From the NCBI GenBank assembly GCA_021151805.1, contig JAGKWN010000044.1:1-31162 (forward strand): a DNA stretch of 31,162 nucleotides, read 5' to 3'. Source of the stretch: Cytophagaceae bacterium (GTDB taxonomy: Bacteria; Bacteroidota; Bacteroidia; Cytophagales; Cytophagaceae). A program made the translations under genes and the position numbers. Shown here piece after piece: positions 1 to 8,662 of this stretch. Positions within the stretch are counted from its first letter, which is position 1. Every line of letters starts with the position of its first letter. The notes under the pieces are model-generated. The model saw only the letters and a list, made by a program, of their open reading frames with translations. It was not told the DNA's origin and did no database searches.

Positions 1-3000
1 TGATCACACTTGTTCCGGCAGTAACACCTGTTACTACACCTGTAGAACTTACTGTCGCAACAGCTGGTGTTGCTGAAACCCATGGGTTTGTGGTTGCTGG
101 TGTGCCAGAACCGGTTAAGGTTGTTGTTAAGCCTTCACAAACATTTAATGTACCGGTGATTGTTGGAGTCGGGCTCACATTGATCACTACCGTTGCTTCT
201 GTATAACACGATGCGTTTCCTGTGTTACCGTCTTCTACACGAAGAACATAAGTACCCGCGTCTGCAATCAGTCCGGTGATGCCTGCATAGCTAGGTATTG
301 CTATAGTACCAGGATATGCACCAGGGTTTGTCAGCGCAGTTGGTGCTACTTTTACACCTGAGCCTGTACCTGCTGTCTTAATCCATGAATACGTAAAGTT
401 TGTATTCAGAGGAGCAGCTGATACAGATGTTGAACCTGTTAATGTTTGTGCTGTACCTTCGCAAATCGTTGTTGGTGTAGCTGCAGGTACTGTAATTGTT
501 ACTGTTGTTGGTTTTGTACACGGACAGTTCGGTGTTAATACTACCGCAACTCGTGGACAAGGTGTTGCAGCCACATCAAATGTAACATTGTATGGAATAC
601 CACCTTTTTTACCGCCGCCGTTTGTACCGCCTCCAGATGAAGAAGATGTTCTTGATACGGTAACGCCATCAAATGTATCAACCATCGGAAATGTTAAATC
701 ATTTTCACATTGGCCTAAGCTTATTCTGGCAAAGGTGGCAACATTACCTGTTACAGTACCAGTTACGGTTTTAACAATAATGAAGAAGTCTTTATTAGCA
801 GGAACTGCTGCGCTACCGGTAAAAGTAACCTGTGCGTTTAATTGTTGAGGATCTGCTGCTATTTTCGTTCTGGTAACAGTACCGGACAGGGTACCATAAA
901 CAACTGTTGGGTCTTCCACTAAACCTCCAGAACCTGCCTTTGCGCCTACCACCTGAAAGGTTACGGTACCATTCAGGATAGCTCCGTCGACATTTAATTC
1001 TGTCTGAACCATGGCCTGCATCTGCGTTATCGTAATGGCCTTATTCGAATGATAACCCTGGTTTTGAAGATTACTTAAGTTGGTGGTCAAGTTAGGTGCA
1101 CTATAACTCGTTTGCCCCTGGTAATTTGGAGCACACGTTTGCGTTTGTTTGAAAACCAATCCGCTCCCAACCGATGCTTTACTATAGTAAACGGTTTTGT
1201 TTCCTGAACCATCTGCTGCAATACCTGTAAGGTCAAGGGTTGCAGCTGCAGACCCAACAGTAGTACCAATCACAGGTGTACTGCTTGATGTTGCATAAAA
1301 GTTATATTTTACTGTTGCAGGATCTGAAGGATCTGGTGTAAGCTGTACTGTTCCCACATTGCCGCAATATTCTTTCTTAATGATTGTCGGATCAGGAATG
1401 ATTGTAATTGTTACCACATCTTTTGCAGTATCATATGGAGTACATGTACTAGGCGTTGCTGGAGTTACGTTTACAGTATATACTCCTGCTCCGGTTACTG
1501 TATATGTAAAATTACTTGCAACACTTGCTAAGCCACTTTGAACCTGGGTGGTACCTTTATACCAGGTAATTCTCCAGTTTGCTTCACTTCCGGTTTGAGG
1601 CACAAAACCACTATTTAAAAGTAATGTTGCACCCGGACAAATAGCTTGGCTCCCTGGTGTTATAGCAACCGTAGGTTGAGGGTCGCGAAGACCGCAAGGG
1701 GGAACAATATTTTTAGCGTAATCTGTAGGATTAGTCGTACCGTCTCCTAAATAACCATCCGTGTTACAGCCCCAAGCCCATACAGTACCATCTTTTCTAC
1801 CGTAATAACCCCACTGATCACCTCTGTTAATAAAAGTTACTTTGTCATGTACATTTGTCAGGCCGGTTCCTGCTGCTGTTCGTATATAGTTTGGCATAGA
1901 AGCCGAAAGTGTACCCGTTCCTGGTATACCACCGGCATTACAGCCTCCACCACCCCAAGCAACAGGTCTTCCCTCTTTCGTAACCGCCATGGCAAAACCT
2001 TGCCCCCCTTGAATAGAAGATGCAAGCAAATATCCACCATTAGACTCACCAGCTCCGAGAACATTACCGGCAACAACTTTTCCTGGCAATGCTGTATTTC
2101 CAGGTACTACCCTTCCTGGTAAACCGTTCCATGAATCACCCCAGGACCATACATAACCATCAACATCCAACACAAAACCACCAGCATCTGCTACAGCAAT
2201 CTGAGTCACATTATTCATTATTGTTCCATCCGGATAACGTACCGGAAGGGCTATACTGCTTATATCATCTGCATCGGCATTAACACCAACACCACCAGCT
2301 GGAGTTCTGCCTAATGTACTGTTCAATCCAAAACCCCATGAGTAAACGGTACCAATACCATCTCCATCAGGATCACATAGTGCCATTGCAATTCTATCAC
2401 CTGCAAAAATCTGAACAACACCTGTTAAATCAACTACAGCATTTGCCGCATTTTTAGTTTTAACAAAACCTGGATCCGGGAAGTTTGCTATAACATTATC
2501 CTGTGTTGTTACATTTCTGTTTCTTCCTAACTGTCCATACGTGTCACCATAGGCGTCAGCAGTATTATTGTCTGATCCATCAGCACCCCAACCCACTAAT
2601 CTGCCATCATCTAATATCGCAAAACTTGTATTGTTACCGGCATATACGACTGAAACGTTACCTAATGCTCCTCCAACATCCCAATGTGTTCCGGAAAGTG
2701 CCGTCGCAGCTCTGATCGGAACCAACGTAGGAGTTGCAGTTACCGCACTTACAGGCTGACCTGTTTGCCCGCTACCGTTATTTCCCCAAGACCAAACTCT
2801 TTTCTGACAATCCAAAGCCACAAAGTGTCCGCCTGAACCGGAGTTTAATTGTTTGATTGTTTGACCGGGATTGCCGCCAACATATACTCTTGTTGGAGAG
2901 CTTACTGTAGCTGAAACTGTCCCTAAGCCCAATTGTCCCTGATCGTTTCTTCCCCAAACAAAAGGGTATTGATCGTCGCAGACATAACTGGATACCGTGT

Positions 3001-3100
3001 TACCACCAGAGATAACCAGATCTTTCTGAGCTAACGCAACTGTTGCGAAAAAAATACCCGCAAACACAATTGCCCATTTGGTAAGTTTTGATTTTAACAT
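1..3100 (-). CDS. Giant secreted RCC1-repeat / Ig-like surface protein (5' part only)
   Basis: The reading frame is open from an ATG at 3100-3098 to base 1 (1033 codons), so the C-terminus lies outside the window. Residues 1-24 form a Sec signal peptide ending ALA|Q. Residues about 35-465 carry RCC1-type repeats, seen as recurring WGxNxxGQLG-like blades (WGRNDQGQLG, WGNNGSGQTG, WGFGLNSTLG, WSWGDSWNGLPG, WAWGCNTDGYLGDG), which predict a beta-propeller. From about residue 474 come Ig/PKD-like modules with the ICPG..L and ICEG..LTG signatures, a region of about 180 residues I cannot place, a Gly/Ser-rich linker near base 630, and a BIG_2-like module at the window edge. In Bacteroidota such proteins usually end in a type IX secretion signal, but that end is not visible. 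Surface adhesion or polymer binding is inference; no catalytic motif was seen. Confidence 0.88.
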   Translation of the reverse strand, partial: MLKSKLTKWAIVFAGIFFATVALAQKDLVISGGNTVSSYVCDDQYPFVWGRNDQGQLGLGTVSATVSSPTRVYVGGNPGQTIKQLNSGSGGHFVALDCQKRVWSWGNNGSGQTGQPVSAVTATPTLVPIRAATALSGTHWDVGGALGNVSVVYAGNNTSFAILDDGRLVGWGADGSDNNTADAYGDTYGQLGRNRNVTTQDNVIANFPDPGFVKTKNAANAVVDLTGVVQIFAGDRIAMALCDPDGDGIGTVYSWGFGLNSTLGRTPAGGVGVNADADDISSIALPVRYPDGTIMNNVTQIAVADAGGFVLDVDGYVWSWGDSWNGLPGRVVPGNTALPGKVVAGNVLGAGESNGGYLLASSIQGGQGFAMAVTKEGRPVAWGGGGCNAGGIPGTGTLSASMPNYIRTAAGTGLTNVHDKVTFINRGDQWGYYGRKDGTVWAWGCNTDGYLGDGTTNPTDYAKNIVPPCGLRDPQPTVAITPGSQAICPGATLLLNSGFVPQTGSEANWRITWYKGTTQVQSGLASVASNFTYTVTGAGVYTVNVTPATPSTCTPYDTAKDVVTITIIPDPTIIKKEYCGNVGTVQLTPDPSDPATVKYNFYATSSSTPVIGTTVGSAAATLDLTGIAADGSGNKTVYYSKASVGSGLVFKQTQTCAPNYQGQTSYSAPNLTTNLSNLQNQGYHSNKAITITQMQAMVQTELNVDGAILNGTVTFQVVGAKAGSGGLVEDPTVVYGTLSGTVTRTKIAADPQQLNAQVTFTGSAAVPANKDFFIIVKTVTGTVTGNVATFARISLGQCENDLTFPMVDTFDGVTVSRTSSSSGGGTNGGGKKGGIPYNVTFDVAATPCPRVAVVLTPNCPCTKPTTVTITVPAATPTTICEGTAQTLTGSTSVSAAPLNTNFTYSWIKTAGTGSGVKVAPTALTNPGAYPGTIAIPSYAGITGLIADAGTYVLRVEDGNTGNASCYTEATVVINVSPTPTITGTLNVCEGLTTTLTGSGTPATTNPWVSATPAVATVSSTGVVTGVTAGTSVI

Positions 3101-3440
3101 AAGTAAATCAATTTATTATTAGTGTTTCTTAAAAGTCAATCCAATGGTATTTAACCACGAATTTACACTAATTTTTGCAGATAACGACATGTGCATAAAA
3201 AAAGTTGAATTAATTTTTACTTTTTTTATGAATAAATTGTATTTCTGGTAGAATTAGTTTGTCTTTCCTTATATACAGTTCACTTATAAAAGGTAACAAG
3301 TGCGTATACCTTTTTTTAATAAAGGTTAATTTTACGCCATTTTGTATAATAAAACATTGCAAGTAAGCAAATTACATACATTTGAATTCGGCCTGCTTAC
3401 GCAGCATTTTGATGTGCCCGACTCAAAATGCTTTATACAA
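3101..3440. other. AT-rich intergenic region between helicase and RCC1 gene
   Basis: No credible gene lies here. The region should hold the promoter of the minus-strand RCC1-repeat gene, but I found no exact TAnnTTTG element; the nearest match on the minus strand is TACCATTG (3149-3142), one mismatch away. Two inverted repeats stand out: a perfect 12-bp AT-rich one at 3194-3205/3219-3230, and a terminator-like one at 3403-3412/3423-3432. A weaker 7-bp pair (3363-3369/3394-3400) also exists. Confidence 0.7.
3403..3432 (-). terminator. Possible hairpin terminator after the helicase gene
   Basis: A perfect 10-bp inverted repeat (arms 3403-3412 and 3423-3432, 10-nt loop) begins 8 bases past the helicase stop codon. 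On the minus strand no T-run follows the stem, so it is weaker evidence than the other terminators in the window. Confidence 0.45.
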
Positions 3441-5675
3441 CTATTTTTCTGTTTTTTCGTTTATAAGCCTGTAATTTTCCATAACAGCACGGATTTGCCC
3501 ATAACTTATCGACTCATCCAGTTGTTCTTTGACCGTTTTGGCAGATAATGTGCCTATCTGATCCAGTACCGCGGTTATTCTTTGTTCGATTTCTGCTTCT
3601 ACCAATTGTCCGATCCCAACTTCTCCTGTTTTTAAAAATGAACAAAGGTGACTTTCAATGGTTGATACCGCAAAATTGCGTTCTTCTGCAATTTGCTGAA
3701 CAGTTTTGCCTGCTAAAAACATCTCCAGACTGATCCGGTGGCTTTCACCTTTTTTCTGCTTTTCAGGCTTCTCTTCTTCCTTCGCTTGTTCCGTTACAAT
3801 TTCTTTTTTGCCCTTTTCAAGCAGTTCTTTTATATCAGTACCTGCTAGCAATCCTTCTGCATATTGCCTTGCTTGTTCTATTTTAGATTGTTGGCGCTTA
3901 ATAAATTGCAATAGCAACTCGGTATCCTTAATGTATTTTTTTGTTTTTTTCTTCGGGCGCATTTCCGAGATATGTTCGGACAAAGGTTTAATACACTCTT
4001 CTAAAATTCTTTTTCCAAAATAAGTGGCTGCGTTGGTAACCCGCTGGTGTAAATGGCCATAGCCCTCTTTTTCAACCGTAGGCAGGATTCTATCCAATTC
4101 ACTTCTGAATTTTAAACCTACTTTATGCAGATCTGACAATATATCATGAACGGCTTTCAAACATTCCACGGCTTTCTGCTGATCTGTTATCTGCCGCTCT
4201 CCGGCAAACAGATATTGCTCATAGCTTTCCTGCACAAGATCATCAAACTGAAAGGCTTTTTTGACAGAAGTTGCCAGATACTTTTGCTGTTGCACTTTAA
4301 GCAAGGATTGCAGCGCACCAGTCGGATGCGCCACTTCAAGGTATTTTAATATACGCTCATCGACACGTATACTACCGGAAGTAATTTTTGAATACAGGAC
4401 CAATTCTTTAGTAGTGGTTAACCTACTCAAGGCCACATATACCTGCCCGGCTGCAAACGAATCGCCGGCATCGATAATGGCACGGTCGAATGTTAAGCCC
4501 TGACTTTTGTGAATAGTAATTGCCCAGGCCAGTCGTAAAGGAAACTGTACAAATGACCCAAGTTCTTCTTCTTCAATAGAATCTTTTTCTTTGTTTGCCT
4601 GATAGCGAATGTTCTTCCAGGTTTCGCGTTCAACTTTCATTTCATCCGCACCGGAAACAGGCTTCACCAGGATGTATTCATCTGCCAGCTCCGATACTAC
4701 TGCAAGCATGCCATTATAAAACTTCCGGTTCTCTCCTTTATCATTTTTAATAAACATGACCTGCGCCCCTACTTTCAGGTGCAGCTGCAGTTCCACCGGA
4801 TAGCTGCGCTCACTGAACTCGCCTGAAATAAGTGCTTTGTATTTTTTTTCTTCTGTTTTTAATTTATTCAGCTGGAAACGATTGATGGTTTCCGCTTTAT
4901 CATTATGTGTGGTGAGGGTAATATATGCCTCGTTGACCGCCGGCCGGAACATGGGATCGTAATAGGTATTCAAATGTTCCAGGTCTGAAGGGTGCGCTGC
5001 ATTTATACGAATCCGGTTCAGAATATCCAGAAACAACCCATCCTTCTGCCGGTATGTTTTCTGTAATTCGATCACCAATGGATTAAGTTCTTTCAGCGCC
5101 AGCGCTTCAAAAAAGAACGGACTGTCGTAATACATCTGCATGACATTCCACTCTTCGTTGCGTACAACCGGCGGCAATTGATACAAGTCGCCAATAAAAA
5201 CCATTTGCAAACCTCCGAAAGGATTTTCATTCCCCCGGTAGTGCCGCAGGATTGTATCAATCGCGTCCAGCAAATCGGCCCGCACCATAGACACTTCATC
5301 AATAATCAATACTTCCAGCTCTTTGATCACATCTATTTTAGCTGTGCTTAAATGTGTGGATGAAAAGAGTGTTCGTTGATCGCAAAAATTTTGTTCCTGC
5401 TGAAATGCGGGTGCCGCAATGGTTGGCAAAAATGGTTTGAAAGGTAATTGGAAAAGTGAATGCAGTGTAACACCGCCTGCATGAATAGCAGCAACGCCTG
5501 TTGGAGCTGCTACTGCCAGTTTTTTAGGCGTATGCTCGCGCAGCTGTTTCAAAAAAGTAGTTTTACCCGTGCCCGCTTTCCCGGTAACAAATATAGATTT
5601 GCCGGTGTGCGCCACAAACTGGCATGCCATATCAAACGGCACGTTGGTGTCGGGTTGTTCGATCATTGAATTCAT
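3441..5675 (-). CDS. PIF1/RecD-like SF1 helicase with C-terminal HTH domain
   Basis: The 744-residue product is an ATP-dependent DNA helicase of the PIF1/RecD-like group. Walker A is GKAGTGKTT (residues 32-40), Walker B is IIDEVSM (124-130), motif III is GDLYQLPP (about 152-159), and the later TIHKSQGLTFD and VYVALSRLTT motifs are the usual motifs V and VI of this family. After a long helical and charged region (about 480-640) the last 100 residues match the helix-turn-helix domain found at the C-terminus of some RecQ helicases (HTH_40 type: LAGKTVQQIAEERNFAVSTI). An alternative start is Met4. The gene stands alone: its neighbours are a surface protein and a foldase operon. A role in replication or repair is family knowledge; the exact substrate is unknown. 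Confidence 0.9.
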   Translation of the reverse strand: MNSMIEQPDTNVPFDMACQFVAHTGKSIFVTGKAGTGKTTFLKQLREHTPKKLAVAAPTGVAAIHAGGVTLHSLFQLPFKPFLPTIAAPAFQQEQNFCDQRTLFSSTHLSTAKIDVIKELEVLIIDEVSMVRADLLDAIDTILRHYRGNENPFGGLQMVFIGDLYQLPPVVRNEEWNVMQMYYDSPFFFEALALKELNPLVIELQKTYRQKDGLFLDILNRIRINAAHPSDLEHLNTYYDPMFRPAVNEAYITLTTHNDKAETINRFQLNKLKTEEKKYKALISGEFSERSYPVELQLHLKVGAQVMFIKNDKGENRKFYNGMLAVVSELADEYILVKPVSGADEMKVERETWKNIRYQANKEKDSIEEEELGSFVQFPLRLAWAITIHKSQGLTFDRAIIDAGDSFAAGQVYVALSRLTTTKELVLYSKITSGSIRVDERILKYLEVAHPTGALQSLLKVQQQKYLATSVKKAFQFDDLVQESYEQYLFAGERQITDQQKAVECLKAVHDILSDLHKVGLKFRSELDRILPTVEKEGYGHLHQRVTNAATYFGKRILEECIKPLSEHISEMRPKKKTKKYIKDTELLLQFIKRQQSKIEQARQYAEGLLAGTDIKELLEKGKKEIVTEQAKEEEKPEKQKKGESHRISLEMFLAGKTVQQIAEERNFAVSTIESHLCSFLKTGEVGIGQLVEAEIEQRITAVLDQIGTLSAKTVKEQLDESISYGQIRAVMENYRLINEKTEK

Positions 5676-5793
5676 ATTAAATTTTTAGCCGGAGTGAAAA
5701 AACAAAGGTAGTGAAATTAGATGCTAGTTACTAGGTGCTAGTTTCTAGTTCATTACAAAAAATATTTACTTGTCTATTTAGCTAATTCATTAT

Positions 5794-5835
5794 AAAAGAA
5801 CAAGGTGCTGTAAAATTACAGCACCTTGTTCTTTT
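5794..5835 (-). terminator. Strong palindromic terminator at the end of the FKBP operon
   Basis: A perfect 20-bp inverted repeat (arms 5794-5813 and 5816-5835) with only AA between the arms. The outer four bases are A on one side and T on the other, so on either strand the stem is followed by T residues and it could work in both directions. It lies 32 bases after the stop of the last FKBP gene. CTAGTTAC-like repeats flank it (see findings). Confidence 0.88.
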
Positions 5836-5866
5836 GTCTGGTAACTAGAACCTAAAAACCAGTAGC

Positions 5867-6775
5867 TTATTTTATATCAATCAACTCCACTTCGAAAATC
5901 AGTATTGAATTCGGAGGAATGCTACCGGCGCGCTGCTCTCCATAGCCACGGTAAGAAGGAATATATAACACACCTTTTTCTCCTTTACGCATCAATGGAA
6001 TACCTTCGTCCCAGCCTTCAATAACCTGGCCCTGGCCAATGATAAAATCAAACGGACTACCGCCAACAGAACTGTCAAAAATTTCTCCGTTCAGCAGGTG
6101 GCCGGTATAATGAACCGATACCTTATTTCCTCTTTTAGGTTTTGAGCCTGTGCCTTCCTTAATTACCTGGTAATATACACCTGTTGCAGTGTCAAGGGTT
6201 GCTACGATATTGTTGGTTTTGATATAGGATGCCAACGATGCATCTTCATCTGCTTTATTCTTTTTTGCCATTTCTTCCTGTTGTTTTAAATAATCAGCCA
6301 TTGTCATTATATCGTGCATTTTTACTTCAAAACGCACAAAGCTTCCTTTTTCAATAAATGAAGGTAGTTCTGCTTTTATTCCTTTTTTAAAAAGCGTATC
6401 TGCAGAAATCCAGAATGCGCAGCTATCACCTTTCGACATCATAGCAAGCCCTTCTTCAAAGGAACCGGCATAGGAAGGTTTTTGTACCGTAGTAACAACC
6501 ATTCTGTTTTCCTTTACAGTACTGCGCAATACCGAATCTTTGCTTGTATATAAAGTGAAGTGTAATTTTATCACATCGCCAACTACCGCATTCTTACCGG
6601 CTTCGTTGATACGGTATTTGTATGCCAAACCAGAAGGCGTATAAGAAACATCTTTTTCCTTGAATAAAGATGCTTTGGATGGTGTCTTTTCTTTTTTCTT
6701 TGCCGTTGCCTTTTGCGCAAACGCTGTGCTGCTGCACAGGATCAGAAAAGCAAGTACTGTTGTTGTATATTTCAT
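5867..6775 (-). CDS. Periplasmic FKBP-type peptidyl-prolyl isomerase, copy 4
   Basis: This 302-residue product is the last gene of the foldase operon. A Sec signal peptide (about residues 1-20, ending AFA|Q) is followed by a Lys-rich stretch. Residues about 45-160 have the FKBP strand pattern (SGLAYKY, FEEGLAMMSKGDSC) but lack the pocket residues. Residues about 195-302 form a canonical FKBP domain with all expected pocket residues: the Tyr of HYTG, Phe and Asp of IFDSS, Phe of FDFIIG, the QVIEGWDEG segment with its Trp, the Tyr of GYGEQ, and the closing FEVEL. It should catalyse Xaa-Pro cis/trans isomerisation in periplasmic proteins. Of the four copies this is the most divergent from the others and the closest to classical FkpA/Mip-type domains. 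Only 7 bases separate it from the copy upstream. Confidence 0.93.
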   Translation of the reverse strand: MKYTTTVLAFLILCSSTAFAQKATAKKKEKTPSKASLFKEKDVSYTPSGLAYKYRINEAGKNAVVGDVIKLHFTLYTSKDSVLRSTVKENRMVVTTVQKPSYAGSFEEGLAMMSKGDSCAFWISADTLFKKGIKAELPSFIEKGSFVRFEVKMHDIMTMADYLKQQEEMAKKNKADEDASLASYIKTNNIVATLDTATGVYYQVIKEGTGSKPKRGNKVSVHYTGHLLNGEIFDSSVGGSPFDFIIGQGQVIEGWDEGIPLMRKGEKGVLYIPSYRGYGEQRAGSIPPNSILIFEVELIDIK

Positions 6776-6782
6776 TTCAGAT

Positions 6783-7721
6783 TTATTTCACTTCTACTTC
6801 AAATAATAACGGAGCGTTTGGAGGAATAACCCCGCCTGCTCCTCTTGAGCCATAGGCTAAACGTGAAGGAATCAATATTAGTGCTTTTTCACCATGTTTT
6901 AATTTTAAAAACCCTTCGTCCCAGCCTCCGATCACCTGTTGCTGACCAACAACAAAGGTAAAATATTGTCCGGCCGGAGAACGGTCAAATTCCATTCCGC
7001 CATCAAGAAGCGTTCCTATGTATGAGGCGTCAATTGATTCGCCAGGCTGAATAAACCTGGTCTCGGTTGTGTTTGACTTCAGTTTTACAACATAAGCGCC
7101 ACCAGGTGTTGCTTCACCTTTCAGCTTGTGTGTCGCCAGGTACTGCTGAATCAACGCACTGTCGCGTGAAAATATTTCTGCATCATTTTTAGCATCTGCT
7201 GCTTCCTGTACCGCCTGCTGTGCGGCGTATGCTGTCGTAACCGAATCAACAAAATGTTTGGAATAAACCTTGTCCATCTTAATGATCACTTTCATTTTAC
7301 TTCCGGAAGCAACATGTGCCGGAAGCGGTTGCTGAAAGGTTTGCAGGTACAAGGTATCTGCATTCAACAGGAAGATTGCGCTATCGCCTTCTGTAAGCAA
7401 TAAGAAACCTTCTTCCATACTCGGTTTATGTGTAACTGCGGGTGTTGAAACACCTACCGGGCGTGCTTCTTTAAATTGATCTTCAAGAATTGAATCCTTT
7501 TCTGTCTTCAGTTGAAACCAGAAGGAGAAGAAACCGCCCACTTCCGGGTAGTTTGTGCCTGCAGAATCTTTTATAATTCTGTATTCAAGCCCGCTCGCAG
7601 TTTTTGAATAGGTTACTGCTGTTGGCTTTGCTCCTTTTTTTGTTGTTGAACTTTTCTTTTGTGCCTGCACTGTTACTGCGCAGATAGAAAAGAGGATCAG
7701 AAAAATAATTCTTTGTTTCAT
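6783..7721 (-). CDS. Periplasmic FKBP-type peptidyl-prolyl isomerase, copy 3
   Basis: The 312-residue product has a signal peptide (MKQRIIFLILFSICAVTVQA|Q), then the same two-part build as its neighbours. The N-terminal FKBP-like domain (about residues 40-155) keeps SGLEYRIIKDS and MEEGFLLLTEGDS but lacks the catalytic Trp and Tyr. A charged helix near residues 165-200 carries SKHFVDSVTTAY, also shared with copies 1 and 2. The C-terminal domain (about 205-312) is canonical: YIGTLLDG, MEFDRS, FTFVVG, QVIGGWDEG, LAYGSRG, LLFEVEVK. Together with copies 1 and 2 it forms a closely related subgroup. The gap to copy 2 is 10 bases, so the genes must be co-transcribed. Substrates are unknown. Confidence 0.93.
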   Translation of the reverse strand: MKQRIIFLILFSICAVTVQAQKKSSTTKKGAKPTAVTYSKTASGLEYRIIKDSAGTNYPEVGGFFSFWFQLKTEKDSILEDQFKEARPVGVSTPAVTHKPSMEEGFLLLTEGDSAIFLLNADTLYLQTFQQPLPAHVASGSKMKVIIKMDKVYSKHFVDSVTTAYAAQQAVQEAADAKNDAEIFSRDSALIQQYLATHKLKGEATPGGAYVVKLKSNTTETRFIQPGESIDASYIGTLLDGGMEFDRSPAGQYFTFVVGQQQVIGGWDEGFLKLKHGEKALILIPSRLAYGSRGAGGVIPPNAPLLFEVEVK

Positions 7722-7731
7722 ATGTGTTATT

Positions 7732-8658
7732 TTATTTTACTTCTACTTCGAATAATAATGGTGAATCGGGAGGAATAGATCCTGCAGCTCTGTCTCCATA
7801 TGCCAGGCGGGAAGGAATTAAGATCAATGCTTTTTCTCCATGTTTTAATTTTTGAAATGCCTGATCCCAGCCCTGAATTACTTCGCCTAAGCCAACCGTA
7901 AATTTAAAATACTTTCCTTCCTCAGATCTGTCAAACTCTATGCCGTTAATCAATAACGTGCCGACGTAAGTTGTTTCAATACTTTCACCAGCAGGAATAA
8001 AGCGGGCTTTTGTATTTGTATTACTCTTTAGCTTAACAACATAGGCGCCACCACGGGTAGCTTCTCCTTTAAGTTGGTGTTTGATCAGATAGCGCTGGAT
8101 TAATAAACTATCGCGTTTAAATATTTCAACTTCTTTAGAAAGATTTTCGTTAAACCTTGCCTGCTGATCTGCCCTTAGAGAATCTACAAAATGTTTGGTA
8201 TATACCTTATCCATTTTGATAATCATCTTAACCTGGCTTGCCCCCTTCAGAAAATCCGGTGTTTGTGTGCCAAACGAATTGATATAAAGAGAATCTGGGT
8301 TTAATAAAAATTCTGCACTGTCGCCTGCGGTTAGCAGCATTAAGCCCTCTTCAATACCTGGTTTATGTTTAATCTCTATGGCAGGTACATCTATTGCATG
8401 CGGTTCACCAAACACCGTTGATATAATTGAATCATTTTTGGTTCTAAGTTCAAACCAAAAACTCATAAAGCCACCCACTTCCGGATAATTTTTCCCGACT
8501 GAGTCTTTTATAATTCTGTATTGTAGTCCGCTGGCTGTTGTAGAATAACTGATTGTTGCTGGCTTGTTTCCAACCTTTTGACCTGAAAGATTTGTCCTTT
8601 GTGCCTGTACAGTTATACAGGCACAAAAGACAATCAGAAAAATAATTTTTTGTTTCAT
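7732..8658 (-). CDS. Periplasmic FKBP-type peptidyl-prolyl isomerase, copy 2
   Basis: The 308-residue product starts with a signal peptide (MKQKIIFLIVFCACITVQA|Q). A degenerate N-terminal FKBP-like domain (about residues 40-155; SGLQYRIIKDS, IEEGLMLLTAGDS) is followed by a helical linker with the shared KHFVDS motif. The canonical C-terminal domain (about 200-308) contains YVGTLL, IEFDRS, FKFTVG, EVIQGWDQA, LAYGDRAAG and LLFEVEVK. Its C-terminal domain is very close to that of copy 1. It lies 4 bases from the stop of copy 1 on the upstream side and 10 bases from copy 3. The LIVFC sequence in the signal peptide is not a good lipobox, so I treat it as a soluble periplasmic protein. Confidence 0.93.
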   Translation of the reverse strand: MKQKIIFLIVFCACITVQAQRTNLSGQKVGNKPATISYSTTASGLQYRIIKDSVGKNYPEVGGFMSFWFELRTKNDSIISTVFGEPHAIDVPAIEIKHKPGIEEGLMLLTAGDSAEFLLNPDSLYINSFGTQTPDFLKGASQVKMIIKMDKVYTKHFVDSLRADQQARFNENLSKEVEIFKRDSLLIQRYLIKHQLKGEATRGGAYVVKLKSNTNTKARFIPAGESIETTYVGTLLINGIEFDRSEEGKYFKFTVGLGEVIQGWDQAFQKLKHGEKALILIPSRLAYGDRAAGSIPPDSPLLFEVEVK

Positions 8659-8662
8659 TCGG

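Noticed and set aside
1858..2122. Small overlapping frames inside the RCC1 gene as separate genes
   Set aside because: The minus-strand RCC1 frame is open throughout with repeat signatures; the others are shadows.
8599..8658. Copy 2 FKBP as a lipoprotein because of Cys residues in its signal peptide
   Set aside because: LIVFC and ACIT do not fit the lipobox, and a normal VQA|Q cleavage site follows.
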